The notes beneath the pieces were generated by a model, which was given only the letters and a program-made list of their open reading frames with translations, did no database searches and was not told the origin of the DNA. A DNA stretch of 64,000 nucleotides from Pullichristensenella excrementipullorum (GTDB taxonomy: Bacteria > Bacillota > Clostridia > Christensenellales > Aristaeellaceae). Within the stretch, counting starts at the first letter, position 1. Every line of letters begins with the position of its first letter. A program made the position numbers and the translations under genes. The DNA is taken from NCBI GenBank assembly GCA_018713365.1, contig DVOU01000040.1:1-64000 (forward strand), in the 5' to 3' direction. Of the stretch, positions 32,996 through 41,492 are shown one piece after another.

Positions 32996-34882
32996 TTACC
33001 CTGCCTGCCGGGCGCTTTCATCCGGCGTGTACGTCTCGACGATCTCGTGGAGCTTGTCCACCACCTCGGCGTTGCCGCCGCGCAGGGCGGCTTCGCGCAG
33101 GGCGTCGAGCTGGGCGGAGAAGACCTCGTCGTCCACCACGATGGGCGGGGCGACGAAAATTTTGTGGTGGGCGGTGGAGGTCATGCCGTCGCGCTCCTTG
33201 TCCATGAGCAGTTCCTCATAGAGCTTTTCGCCGGGGCGCAGGCCGGTGATCTTGATCTGCATGTCCACGCCCGGGGTGTAGCCGTAGAAGCGGATGAGCT
33301 TTTCAGCCAGGTCCTTGATGCGCACCGGCTCGCCCATGTCCAGCACGTAGATGGCGCCGCTCTTTGCCAGCGCTCCGGCCTGCAAAACCAGCTGCGCCGC
33401 CTCGGGGATGGTCATGAAATAGCGGGTGATGTCCGGGTGGGTGAGCGTGAGCGGGCCGCCGTTCTTGATCTGCGATTCAAACAGGGGGATGACGCTGCCG
33501 TGGGAACCCAGCACATTGCCAAAGCGCACGGCCACGCACTGCATCTTCGTGTTGCGGGCGAAGCTCTGGATGAGCATTTCGGTAACGCGCTTGGTGGCGC
33601 CCATGACGTTGGTGGGGTTGACAGCCTTGTCCGTGGAGAGCTGCACCAGCCGCTGAACGCCGTGTTCCGAGGCGGAGGCGAGCAGGTTGAGCGTGCCGAA
33701 GACGTTGTTTTTCACCGCCTCGGCGCAGCTTTCCTCCATCAGCGGCACGTGTTTGTGCGCGGCGGCGTGGAAGACGATGGTGGGCTTGTATTCCTCAAAA
33801 ATGGCGTCCAGCCCGCCCTTGTCGCAAATGGTACCGATGCGCACGAGGATGGGGCAGTCCGGCCCGTAGTTCTGTTTCAGCTCGCATTCCAGCTCGTAGG
33901 CGCAGTTTTCGTAAACGTCGAAGATGATGAGCAATTTGGGGCCAAAGCGCATCACCTGCCGGCAGATCTCCGAGCCGATGGAGCCGCCGCCGCCGGTGAC
34001 CAGCACCACCTTGCCGGTCAGATAGCCGCGGATGGAGTCCATGTCCAGCGTCACTTCGTCGCGGGAGAGAAAGTCCGAGGTGTTGACCTCGCGGAAGGCC
34101 TGCCGCCCGTCCACGGGCCGCTCCTTGATGCCGCCGGGGTCGGCGAGTATGCGCACGCGGCATTTGGTGGATTTGCACACGGAGACGATCTCGTTGAGGC
34201 GGTTTCCCTTGATGCGGGGGATGGCGATGATGATCTCGGAGATGCCCTTTTTCTCGACCAGGTCGGGGATGTCCTCCACCTCGCCGAGTACGGGGATGCC
34301 GCACACGCGCAGGCCGCGCTTTTCGGGATTGTCGTCCACGAAAGCCACCGGCGCGCCGGAGAGGTGCCGCCCCTCCTGACAGGCGCGCGCCGCGTAAGCG
34401 CCGCCCTCGCCCGCGCCGACGATCAACACGCGGTTGTGTTCCGGGTCGCTGCGGCGGGCGAAATAGGCCTCGCGGCAGATCTTCCAGCCGAAGCGCGAGC
34501 CGCCCACCAGCAGAAAATCAAAGATGCCGATCAGCGAAAACAGCGAGCGCGGCATCTTCCAGGCGAACACGCGGTTGCAGATGAGTACCGCGCCCGTGGC
34601 GGCCGCGCAGAGGAACATGAGGCGGAACAGCTCCCGCGCCCCGGCGTAGCGCCACATCATGTGGTACACGCCGCCCACCATCAGCGCCCCGGTGTAGAAC
34701 AGCATCAGCAGGGGGATGCGCTGGTCCAGCTTCATGCGCATGGAGGGGCTGATGGCCCCGTCGTAGCGCAGCACCACCGCCAGTTCGACGGCTATGTAGA
34801 GCAGCGCCAGGTCCAACAGGATCAGCACACAGCGGCGTATGCGCAGGCTGTTGGAGTTTCCCAGCAGGTTCTTCACGGACAT
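32996..34882 (-). CDS. Membrane-bound nucleotide-sugar 4,6-dehydratase, CapD/PglF/WbpM type
   Basis: A 628-residue enzyme predicted to convert UDP-GlcNAc to a 4-keto-6-deoxy sugar for capsule, O-glycan or exopolysaccharide. Four membrane helices fill about residues 15-125. A first Rossmann-like CoA-binding domain follows (VLIVGAGEGG at 152-161), and then the catalytic short-chain dehydrogenase domain with VTGGGGSIGSE (295-305). The active site has STDK (416-419) and MxxxK (Met427, Lys431); Met in place of the usual Tyr is the hallmark of this subfamily. It pairs functionally with the glycosyltransferases elsewhere in the window, though not in one operon. Confidence 0.93.
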   Translation of the reverse strand: MSVKNLLGNSNSLRIRRCVLILLDLALLYIAVELAVVLRYDGAISPSMRMKLDQRIPLLMLFYTGALMVGGVYHMMWRYAGARELFRLMFLCAAATGAVLICNRVFAWKMPRSLFSLIGIFDFLLVGGSRFGWKICREAYFARRSDPEHNRVLIVGAGEGGAYAARACQEGRHLSGAPVAFVDDNPEKRGLRVCGIPVLGEVEDIPDLVEKKGISEIIIAIPRIKGNRLNEIVSVCKSTKCRVRILADPGGIKERPVDGRQAFREVNTSDFLSRDEVTLDMDSIRGYLTGKVVLVTGGGGSIGSEICRQVMRFGPKLLIIFDVYENCAYELECELKQNYGPDCPILVRIGTICDKGGLDAIFEEYKPTIVFHAAAHKHVPLMEESCAEAVKNNVFGTLNLLASASEHGVQRLVQLSTDKAVNPTNVMGATKRVTEMLIQSFARNTKMQCVAVRFGNVLGSHGSVIPLFESQIKNGGPLTLTHPDITRYFMTIPEAAQLVLQAGALAKSGAIYVLDMGEPVRIKDLAEKLIRFYGYTPGVDMQIKITGLRPGEKLYEELLMDKERDGMTSTAHHKIFVAPPIVVDDEVFSAQLDALREAALRGGNAEVVDKLHEIVETYTPDESARQAG

Positions 34883-35331
34883 ATCTCCTATCTTGAGCCG
34901 CCCCGGACGCGCCAGGGGCGGCGCCTATATCTGTCGAAAGTATAACAGACGGATGTTAATTCTTCATATATGGTCGCAAATGTTTCACAAAGCGCGGGCG
35001 GGGGTGCTGGGGCGACGGTCGCGGGGGAGCGACGCGGATGGACGGCGCGCCGGAGGGGGGATGTCTTGCCTCGGACGCGGGGACGCGCCCTGTGCGCCGC
35101 GTTTGCCGTCGGGCCGGGGCGATGTCTCGCCGCAGACGCGGGATGCGCCCTGTGCGCCGCGTTTGCCGTCGGGCCGGGGCAATGTCTCGCAGTAGACGCG
35201 GGGACGCGCCCCGTGCGCCGCGTTTGCCATCAGGCCGTGGGCTGTGTCTCGCCGCAGACGCGGGGACGCGCCCTGTGCGCCGCGTTTGCCGTCGGGCCGG
35301 GGGTATTGTCTTACCGCAGACGCCGCGCCTT
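34883..35331. other. Intergenic stretch with tandem repeat
   Basis: Between the CapD gene and trmN6, both on the minus strand. The first 130 bases are A+T-rich near 34940-34980 and probably carry the CapD promoter (TATACT-like box around 34940 on the minus strand, weak -35). The rest is the tandem repeat at 35074-35318. Confidence 0.5.
35074..35318. repeat. Four-unit tandem repeat, 60-62 bp per unit
   Basis: Units at 35074-35134, 35135-35194, 35195-35256 and 35257-35318. Each begins GACGCGGG and contains TGTGCGCCGCGTTTGCC, then GGGCCGGGG and TGTCTCGC-like ends. Units one, two and four are close to identical over the first 45 bases; unit three has more changes. A partial fifth unit starts at 35319 (GACGCCGCG). 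There are no spacers between units. The unit length is not a multiple of three throughout, so it is not a coding repeat. Confidence 0.85.
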
Positions 35332-36090
35332 TCACTGCGCGCGGTAGATGCGCTTCCACTCCTCGCTGAAGGAGCCGTCCGCTTCGCGCAGCACCAGCGG
35401 CGGCAGCCAGTGCAGCCCCGGCCCGCCGCCGCGCACGCCCTCGATGAGCAGAAATTTCGGCGCGCGGCCCGGCATGCCGTGTACGGTGCGCAGGCGCTTG
35501 GGGGCAATGGCGGCGTCCTCCATGGCGCGCAGCATTTCCAGCGCGCGCGGGGCGGGAAAGATCACGCACAGCCGCCCGCCGTTTTTGAGCAGCCGCGCCG
35601 CGCTTTTGGCCACGTCCGCCGGGCCGAGGTCGCATTCGTGCCGCGCCAGGCGCACGCCCTCGTTTTGGCTGGGCAGCGTCGCGCCCGCGCGCCCGTAGGG
35701 GGGATTGCACACCGCCAGCGCGTATTTACCGTGGCCGAGAAAGGCGTGCGCGTCGCGCATATCCCCGGCAAAGACGCGCACGCGATCTTCCAGACGGTTC
35801 AGGCGCACGCTGCGGCGCGCCATGTCCGCCACGTCCGGCTGCAATTCCACCGCGTCCACGCAGAGCGCCGGCTCGTGCGCGGCCATCAGCGTGGCGATGG
35901 CCCCGGTGCCGCAACCCAGATCCACGGCGCGCGTGCGCGGTCGGGGCGCGGCAAAGTCCGCCAGCAGCACCGAATCCGTGCCGAAGCGGAAGGCGTCCGG
36001 GCGCTGGATGAGGCGGTAGCCGCCGCATTGCAGGTCATCCAGCCGCTCGCCGGGCAGAAGCGGTTCAGAGAGCGGAAGGTCTCCACACAT
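35332..36090 (-). CDS. trmN6: tRNA1(Val) adenine-37 N6-methyltransferase family protein
   Basis: A 252-residue class I methyltransferase of the YfiC/TrmN6 family, which would methylate adenine 37 of a tRNA using S-adenosylmethionine. The cofactor loop VDLGCGTG is at residues 56-63 and the catalytic NPPY at 129-132. The N-terminal substrate block QRPDAFRFGTDSVLLADFA is diagnostic. The start overlaps the end of the upstream peptidoglycan-binding gene by 26 bases, so they are probably co-transcribed. The related N6-adenine methyltransferases share the core, but the N-terminus favours TrmN6. Confidence 0.88.
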   Translation of the reverse strand: MCGDLPLSEPLLPGERLDDLQCGGYRLIQRPDAFRFGTDSVLLADFAAPRPRTRAVDLGCGTGAIATLMAAHEPALCVDAVELQPDVADMARRSVRLNRLEDRVRVFAGDMRDAHAFLGHGKYALAVCNPPYGRAGATLPSQNEGVRLARHECDLGPADVAKSAARLLKNGGRLCVIFPAPRALEMLRAMEDAAIAPKRLRTVHGMPGRAPKFLLIEGVRGGGPGLHWLPPLVLREADGSFSEEWKRIYRAQ

Positions 36091-37426
36091 AGATGCTCAC
36101 ATACTCCATGGAAGATAGATCGCCGGAGACGACGAAGCCCGTCGCCGCGTCGGCGTAGGCCACGCGCGTGCCGCCGAGGCCGATGGTGAACAACAGGCTG
36201 CCATCGCTGCGCTGCAGGAGAACGACTTCGCCGCCCGTCAGCATGGTGGCGTCGTTTTCCTGCGCGAGAGCCTCCTCATAAACGCGGCCCGGCTCGGTCA
36301 GCCCCGCGCCGGCGCGGGCATAGGCGTATTGCGCGAAGGAGAAGCCGGGGCAGGCGGGGTCGTCGCCGCCCTCGAAAGCGCGGCCGGGCAGCTCGCCGGC
36401 CACGGCGGCCACCTGCAAAAGCTCCTGCGCGCCCATGGCGTCCAGATTGGCGCGCAGCGCCTCCCCCGCCTCGGCAAGCGGCGGGACGTCCCCCTCGCGC
36501 AGGGCGGTCAGCAGCGCTTCGTCGGCCTCGCCGGTGGGCGTTTGGCCGCTGGCGATCTGGCAGAGCGTCACCGCCACGAAGGTGGTCGCCTCAAAGCGGT
36601 CGCCGTCCGCCGTGGGCAAATAGCCCAGCGCATAGAGCAGCTGGCGCAGCTCGATGACCGCCTCGCCCGCGTCGCCCTCGCGCAGCACGCCGTCGTCGGC
36701 AAGCGACACGCCCGCCCCGGAGTAGAGCAGGCGGCAGGTGGCCTCGTCGGCCACGCCGGTGACCTCCAGACCGTTCTGTTCCTGAAAGCGCTGCACGGCC
36801 AATTGCGTCTCCTCGCCAAAGGCGTCGGTGCATTCGCCCTCGTAATAGCCCAGCTGCTTGAGCCGCCGCTGCAAGGAGCGCACGCCCACGCCGGAATCGC
36901 CGCGCTGGCAGAGCTTGCCGGCGATGAAGTCCTCCCAGGTCAGGGTCTGCCCCTCGTGCAGAAGCAGCAGCATGGCACGGTCGGCCTCGCCGGTGGCGGC
37001 AAGGCCGTTGGCGGTCTGAAAGGCCATCACCGCCCGGCGCGTGCCGTCGCCGAACACGCCGTCGGCCTCGCCCCCGTAATAGCCGAGTTCGCGCAGGGCG
37101 GACTGCATGTCGCGCACGCCCTCGCCGGTGTCGCCGCTCTTGAGCCCCTCGGCGGGGTAGCGCCCGGCAAGGGCCTGCAGATATGCCTGCCGGGAAAGCG
37201 CGTTTTCATCGGCGAGCGCGGAAAGCGTCGCCTCGTCCAGCCCGCCGGTGACTTCCAGATTGTTGGCGGTCTGAAAATCGCGCACGGCGGTGTCCATGTC
37301 CTCCGCGCCCTCGCGCAGATAGCCCAGTTCGGCAAGCTGCGTTTGCGCGTCCACAGACTGCGCCAGCGCGGGAAGGACGCAGAGCGTCAGGCAGAGCGCC
37401 GCCAAAAGACAGATGGTTTTTTTCAT
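36065..37426 (-). CDS. Secreted peptidoglycan-binding protein with repeated PG_binding_1 domains
   Basis: A 453-residue exported protein with signal peptide MKKTICLLAALCLTLCVLPA. It carries about four peptidoglycan-binding type 1 repeats of the form ELGYY.GE.DG.FG..T..AV..FQ..NGL..TG.AD (around residues 18-60, 85-140, 165-215 and 230-290). The C-terminal third (about 290-453) has a Cys-containing region, DDPACPGFSFAQYAYARAG, that looks like part of an NlpC/P60- or CHAP-like wall hydrolase, but a full catalytic triad is not evident to me. The start overlaps the stop of the SpoIID-like gene by four bases, so the pair is translated together at the cell wall. Confidence 0.85.
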   Translation of the reverse strand: MKKTICLLAALCLTLCVLPALAQSVDAQTQLAELGYLREGAEDMDTAVRDFQTANNLEVTGGLDEATLSALADENALSRQAYLQALAGRYPAEGLKSGDTGEGVRDMQSALRELGYYGGEADGVFGDGTRRAVMAFQTANGLAATGEADRAMLLLLHEGQTLTWEDFIAGKLCQRGDSGVGVRSLQRRLKQLGYYEGECTDAFGEETQLAVQRFQEQNGLEVTGVADEATCRLLYSGAGVSLADDGVLREGDAGEAVIELRQLLYALGYLPTADGDRFEATTFVAVTLCQIASGQTPTGEADEALLTALREGDVPPLAEAGEALRANLDAMGAQELLQVAAVAGELPGRAFEGGDDPACPGFSFAQYAYARAGAGLTEPGRVYEEALAQENDATMLTGGEVVLLQRSDGSLLFTIGLGGTRVAYADAATGFVVSGDLSSMEYVSIYVWRPSAL

Positions 37427-40400
37427 GATGCTGACCTCAGGTGCGCCTTCAGCACATAGCCGCTGCTCGAGCCGCTGACGCTGACGACGCGCGCCCATTC
37501 GTCGTTGTAAGCCTTTACGTAGAGCGGCGTGCCTGCCGGGATGGTGGCCACCAGCGCCGCGCCGCGCGCGGGGGCGGCATAGGCGTGGGCGTTTTGCGCC
37601 GCCACAGCCCGCAGGTCGCACTGCACCACCGCGCCCTGCGCCATGGCGCTCTCCCCGGGTGCGGTGTCGCGCCGGATGAGGTACTTGGTCTTCAAATAGC
37701 CCTCGTTGCCCCGCCGCGTGCGCACGCGCGCCCATTCGCCGCCCACGGCCAGCACCTGCACCCACGAGCCGTGGGAGACGGTGGTGACGCTGGGCGTCTG
37801 CGTGGACGGGCCCTGCCGCACGTGCAGCGAGCCGCCCGAGGCGCTGACGTAGATGTCGGCGTAGACCTCGCCCTCCAGCGCCGTCATGCCGTCCCCGGCG
37901 GGCGCGTTTGTGGGCGTCGCCGTGGGGGCAGGCGTGGCGGCCGGCATGGTCACGTTGCCCGCATCGGTCAGGTAGCGGGACTGGACAAAGCCGGTGAGGC
38001 CGGAGGCGGTCTCGACCTGTACCCACGTGCCGTTGCTCGCCAGCACGCGCACGATCTCGCCATGGGCAAGTTTCCCGGCGATGGCGGCGCTGGTGGAGGG
38101 GGCGGCGCGCAGGTTGAGCCGCGAGGAGGCGGAGGAAAGGGCCACGCGGGCGAGGGAACCGCTCTGCGGCGCACTTGTCGGCGTCGCGGTGGGGGCGCTC
38201 GTCGGCGCGGGGGTGGGCGTGGACAGCGGCACGTCGGATACGGTGGGGGCGGGGGTGGGCGTCGCCGCCGTGGCCGAGGGCAGGGCGACGATGCCGTCGA
38301 GGCGGCGCAGGTAGTATTCCTGCACGTAGCCGATGTCGCCGCCGCGCGTCTGCACGCGCGCCCAACCGTCTTCGCTGTGGAGGATCTCCACATAGTCGCC
38401 GTCCGCGAGCGGGGCCACGGGGGCGGCGTCGAGGGCGGGCCCGACCTGCAGGGTGAGCTGCGCAAAGCCGTCCATATAGGCCACGCGCGCGAACGCGCCG
38501 TAGGGGCGCTCCGCCAGCGGCGTTGCGGAGGCGGTGGGCGCGGAGGACGGCGTGGATGTCGGGGTCGCGGTGGGAGACGGGGTGGGCGACGGGGTCGCGG
38601 TGGGCGTCGGCGCGGCGGTCACGCTCGGCGTCGGGGCCGCGGTGGCCCACGGCGGCGTGGCGGTGGGCGCGGGGGAAGCGCTGGCCGTCGGCCACGGCAG
38701 CAGCGTGGCGGTGGCGGTGGGCGTGGGCGTGGGCGAGGGAGAAGGCGAGGGCGAGGGGGTGACGGGGATGAGCGTCGGCTCGGCCTCGTAGACCAGATAC
38801 TTGCTCTTTAAGTAGCCGCGCTGGCCTTTGGCGGTCTCCACCGCCGTCCATTCGCCGGTCTCGGCGTAGGCGGTCACCACGTCGCCGTGGCGCACGGTGG
38901 TCACGGCGGGGGTGTCCGTGGAGGGGCCGGAGCGCAGGTAGAGGCGGCCGTCCTCGTAGGCCATGGTCACCACGGCGCGGCGTCCGGCAACGCTTGTGGG
39001 CGCGGGGGTGGCCGTCGCGCCCGGCAGCGCGAACAGGGCCGTCTGCCCCCAGCCGCGCAGGCCGCCATAGCCGAGATACGACCACTCCGTTCCCGCCTGA
39101 TATACATTGACCAGCGCCCCGGCGGGCACGGTCGCCACGGCGGCGGAGGCGGTGGAGGCGCTTTCGTGCAGCGTTGCGCCGGCAAGGCAGACCACCTGCC
39201 CCAGCGGCGTGTCCGCCGCGCCGCCATCGTGCAGGCCGCTGCCGGTGGTGTCCGTGAGCGAGAGGGTGCGCAGCTGCGTGCCGGGGTAGTAGAAGGAGAG
39301 GATGTCGCGGAAGGACATGCCCTGCTTCGCCATGGTCTGCGCGCCGCGCTGGCTCATGCCCACGCCGTGGCCCCAGCGGCGGAAGGCGATGGTGAAGCCG
39401 TCCGCGCTTTCTTCGACATAGACCGTCTCGTTGCTGGAGGAATTGATGCTCAGGCCGTACCACGCCTCCAGCGCGCCGTAGGTGTCCACGTCCACGCTGA
39501 ACCGCCGGGCGTCCACCGTCTCCACGGTGAAGCGCAATTTGGTATACAGGCGGCTGGGGGCGGCGTACTTGGGCGAATGCGGCTCGATATCGAGGATGGC
39601 GGCGATCTCCGCCCCGCCCGCGCCCTGCCGCAGGGCCTGCATGAGGCGCTCGTCCAGACCGGTGGCGTCGCGGCGGATGGCGGCGGTCTTTACCGTGGCC
39701 GAGGGGTTGGCAAGGTCGTAGGGGTCGTCCTTGACGGTGCTGTAGGAGAGGTTTCCGCCCCAGACGTTGCGCGTGGCCTCGGTCTGCCCGCCGTTGCTGG
39801 CGCTGTAATAGCAGGAGGCGATGGCGGAACCGGCATAGAGGGCCATGTTGCGCGTCTCGTCCACGGCCTGGATGACGCTGCTCGAGCCTTCGTAGCCGCG
39901 GAAGACCTGATCGGAGGCGGTGTCCACCATGTGATAGGCGTTGGAGGAGCGCGTGGACATGCAGCGCAGCGCGTAATTGCGCGCCGCCACCGCCTGCGCC
40001 TTGAGCGCTTCCAGCGGCCAGGAGGCGGACATCTCGTAGCCGACCACGCCATAGAGATAGTCCTCGATATAGATGCGCAAGATGGGAACGATGCTGCCGC
40101 CGGAAACGGAGAGCATGAGGTCGCCGCAGTAGAGCCCGGAGACGGAGGGGGAGGTGAAGCGGATGCCCCGCGCGCCGCCCTCGCCGCGCGCGAGCGTGCA
40201 GGAGGCGCCCAGCGCCGTCAGCGAGCCGTTCACCGTCAGGTAGAGCTGCCCGCCCGTGGCCTCCACCGTGGCCTGTGCGCCGGCGGGGATGGCGCGGGCG
40301 GTGTTGCCGTCCACATAATAGGCGCAGGTGGTGGTGAAGGACAGGCTGGAGCGCGCGCCAAGGCGCGTGAGGCGCACGCGCACCATGCCGTCCGAAGCCG

Positions 40401-40503
40401 CCAGCGCAGCCTCCGGCGCGGGAAAGCAGCACAAAAACAGCGCCAGCGCCACAAGGGCCGCCGCCGTCCGCCGCCAGAACAAATGCGCGCGCGTGATCGT
40501 CAT
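37423..40503 (-). CDS. SpoIID/LytB-domain wall protein with multiple SH3 domains
   Basis: A 1026-residue exported protein. After a signal peptide (hydrophobic core about residues 12-36) comes a SpoIID domain (about 110-420) with EDYLYGVVGYEMSASWPLEA, LKAQAVAARNYAL and GHGVGMSQRGAQTMAKQGMS. SpoIID enzymes are lytic transglycosylases acting on denuded glycan strands. The rest has about five bacterial SH3 repeats (YLRSGPSTDTPAVTTV, LNLRAAPSTSAAIAGKLAHG, LHVRQGPSTQTPSVTTV and others) separated by long Thr/Pro/Ser/Ala linkers, the longest about 80 residues. The ATG at 40503 has a GGAGG site close by. Far longer than sporulation SpoIID (about 340 residues), so a vegetative wall role is more likely. 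Confidence 0.88.
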   Translation of the reverse strand: MTITRAHLFWRRTAAALVALALFLCCFPAPEAALAASDGMVRVRLTRLGARSSLSFTTTCAYYVDGNTARAIPAGAQATVEATGGQLYLTVNGSLTALGASCTLARGEGGARGIRFTSPSVSGLYCGDLMLSVSGGSIVPILRIYIEDYLYGVVGYEMSASWPLEALKAQAVAARNYALRCMSTRSSNAYHMVDTASDQVFRGYEGSSSVIQAVDETRNMALYAGSAIASCYYSASNGGQTEATRNVWGGNLSYSTVKDDPYDLANPSATVKTAAIRRDATGLDERLMQALRQGAGGAEIAAILDIEPHSPKYAAPSRLYTKLRFTVETVDARRFSVDVDTYGALEAWYGLSINSSSNETVYVEESADGFTIAFRRWGHGVGMSQRGAQTMAKQGMSFRDILSFYYPGTQLRTLSLTDTTGSGLHDGGAADTPLGQVVCLAGATLHESASTASAAVATVPAGALVNVYQAGTEWSYLGYGGLRGWGQTALFALPGATATPAPTSVAGRRAVVTMAYEDGRLYLRSGPSTDTPAVTTVRHGDVVTAYAETGEWTAVETAKGQRGYLKSKYLVYEAEPTLIPVTPSPSPSPSPTPTPTATATLLPWPTASASPAPTATPPWATAAPTPSVTAAPTPTATPSPTPSPTATPTSTPSSAPTASATPLAERPYGAFARVAYMDGFAQLTLQVGPALDAAPVAPLADGDYVEILHSEDGWARVQTRGGDIGYVQEYYLRRLDGIVALPSATAATPTPAPTVSDVPLSTPTPAPTSAPTATPTSAPQSGSLARVALSSASSRLNLRAAPSTSAAIAGKLAHGEIVRVLASNGTWVQVETASGLTGFVQSRYLTDAGNVTMPAATPAPTATPTNAPAGDGMTALEGEVYADIYVSASGGSLHVRQGPSTQTPSVTTVSHGSWVQVLAVGGEWARVRTRRGNEGYLKTKYLIRRDTAPGESAMAQGAVVQCDLRAVAAQNAHAYAAPARGAALVATIPAGTPLYVKAYNDEWARVVSVSGSSSGYVLKAHLRSAS

Positions 40504-40630
40504 CGCCTCCAAAGACCGCATTTTGGGCAGAACTGTCCGCCTATTACTTCGCGCGCGCGCCGCGCCTTCCCTGCCCCGGGGGAAAGATATACGTTTAATG
40601 CCGGATTTTCGTCATAAACCGACAGGCAGA

Positions 40631-40664
40631 AAAAAACCGCCTCCCAAGGGTAAGGAGACGGGTT
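40631..40664 (-). terminator. Intrinsic terminator of the ferredoxin gene
   Basis: Minus strand: AACCCGTCTCC pairs with GGAGGCGGTT (one bulge, one G-T), followed by six T. It lies about 20 bases past the ferredoxin stop. Confidence 0.85.
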
Positions 40665-40686
40665 CTTGCCGGATGGCGGGGTGGTC

Positions 40687-40857
40687 TTACGCCTCGTGGG
40701 GGGCGGAGACGGGGCAGGTGCCAGCGCAGGCGCCGCAGGAAATGCAGGTGTCCGCGTCGATGACGTACTTGCCGTCGCCCTCAGAGATGGCAGAGACCGG
40801 GCACTCTTCCGCGCACGCGCCGCACGCGATGCAATCGTCGCTGATAACATATGCCAT
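40687..40857 (-). CDS. 2[4Fe-4S] ferredoxin, clostridial type
   Basis: A 56-residue ferredoxin, the low-potential electron carrier used by enzymes such as IorAB. Two binding motifs are present: CIACGACAEECP (about residues 10-21) and CISCGACAGTCP (about 38-49), each with the CxxCxxCxxxCP pattern, and the total length matches clostridial ferredoxins. A strong AAGGAGGTG site lies eight bases upstream. It is a single-gene unit with its own promoter and terminator, consistent with abundant expression. Confidence 0.97.
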   Translation of the reverse strand: MAYVISDDCIACGACAEECPVSAISEGDGKYVIDADTCISCGACAGTCPVSAPHEA

Positions 40858-40890
40858 GGGAAATACACCTCCTTGTATTGTGACACGCCC

Positions 40891-40919
40891 ATTATACAAC
40901 GTTGGCGGCCAAAAAGCAA
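40891..40919 (-). promoter_or_regulatory. Ferredoxin promoter
   Basis: Minus strand: TTGCTT (40919-40914), 17-bp spacer, TATAAT (40896-40891), about 35 bases before the ferredoxin start. Confidence 0.85.
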
Positions 40920-40930
40920 GGGCCGAACGG

Positions 40931-40959
40931 TTGACTTTACAATTTCCGCATGGTATCAT
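40931..40959 (+). promoter_or_regulatory. Promoter of the cysteine-cluster gene
   Basis: TTGACT (40931-40936), 17-bp spacer, TATCAT (40954-40959), divergent from the ferredoxin promoter. Confidence 0.75.
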
Positions 40960-40990
40960 TGCAAAAAAGGCGGAACAGGAAGGGAAACGG

Positions 40991-41449
40991 ATGGATAAGG
41001 ATACGGTGCTGCGGGCGCGCGCCCTCATCGGCGAGCGGACGCCCCTGCGAAGCGACTGCGGCCAGCTCTGCGGCGCGGCCTGCTGTCAGCCGGACGAGGA
41101 CGGGCAGGGCGGCATGTACCTCTTTCCCGGCGAGGAGGCGCTTTTGCCCGGCGCGGGCGGGGACTTTGCCCCCATCTACACCTGCGAGGGCGCCTGCGCG
41201 CGGGAGGAAAGGCCGCTGGCCTGCCGTATTTTCCCGCTGACGCCGGTGAAGAAGAAACACGGCTGGGGCGTGAAGATGGACGTGCGCGCCCGCGCCATGT
41301 GTCCGCTTTCGCGCTCTGGCACGCGCGGGCTCGACCCGGAGTTTGTGCGCGCCGTGCGCGAGGCGGTGCGCCTGATCGCCGCCGACCCGGAGGGCGAGGC
41401 GTTTTTGGAAAAGTGGGCGGCGCGGGAGGCGGAGTACGGGGCGCTTTAG
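40991..41449 (+). CDS. Cysteine-cluster protein, YkgJ-like
   Basis: A 152-residue soluble protein with a dense cysteine pattern: CGQLCGAACCQ near residues 20-30, CEGACAREERPLACRIFP near 67-85, and a late Cys in AMCPLSRSG. The layout recalls the YkgJ-type zinc- or iron-chelating cysteine-cluster proteins, whose function is unknown. No signal peptide. An AGGAAGGG site precedes the ATG, and the gene has its own promoter divergent from ferredoxin. Confidence 0.75.
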   Translation: MDKDTVLRARALIGERTPLRSDCGQLCGAACCQPDEDGQGGMYLFPGEEALLPGAGGDFAPIYTCEGACAREERPLACRIFPLTPVKKKHGWGVKMDVRARAMCPLSRSGTRGLDPEFVRAVREAVRLIAADPEGEAFLEKWAAREAEYGAL

Positions 41450-41492
41450 AGCCGTTTCGCGGAAGATGGTTTGTTTTGCGGGAGGGATATGG

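Noticed and set aside
35074..35318. CRISPR array
   Set aside because: The 60-62-bp units are joined directly without unique spacers and no cas gene is near.
38500..38760. DNA microsatellite in the SpoIID-like gene as a separate feature
   Set aside because: It encodes the Thr/Pro/Ser linker between SH3 domains and stays in frame, so it is part of the gene.
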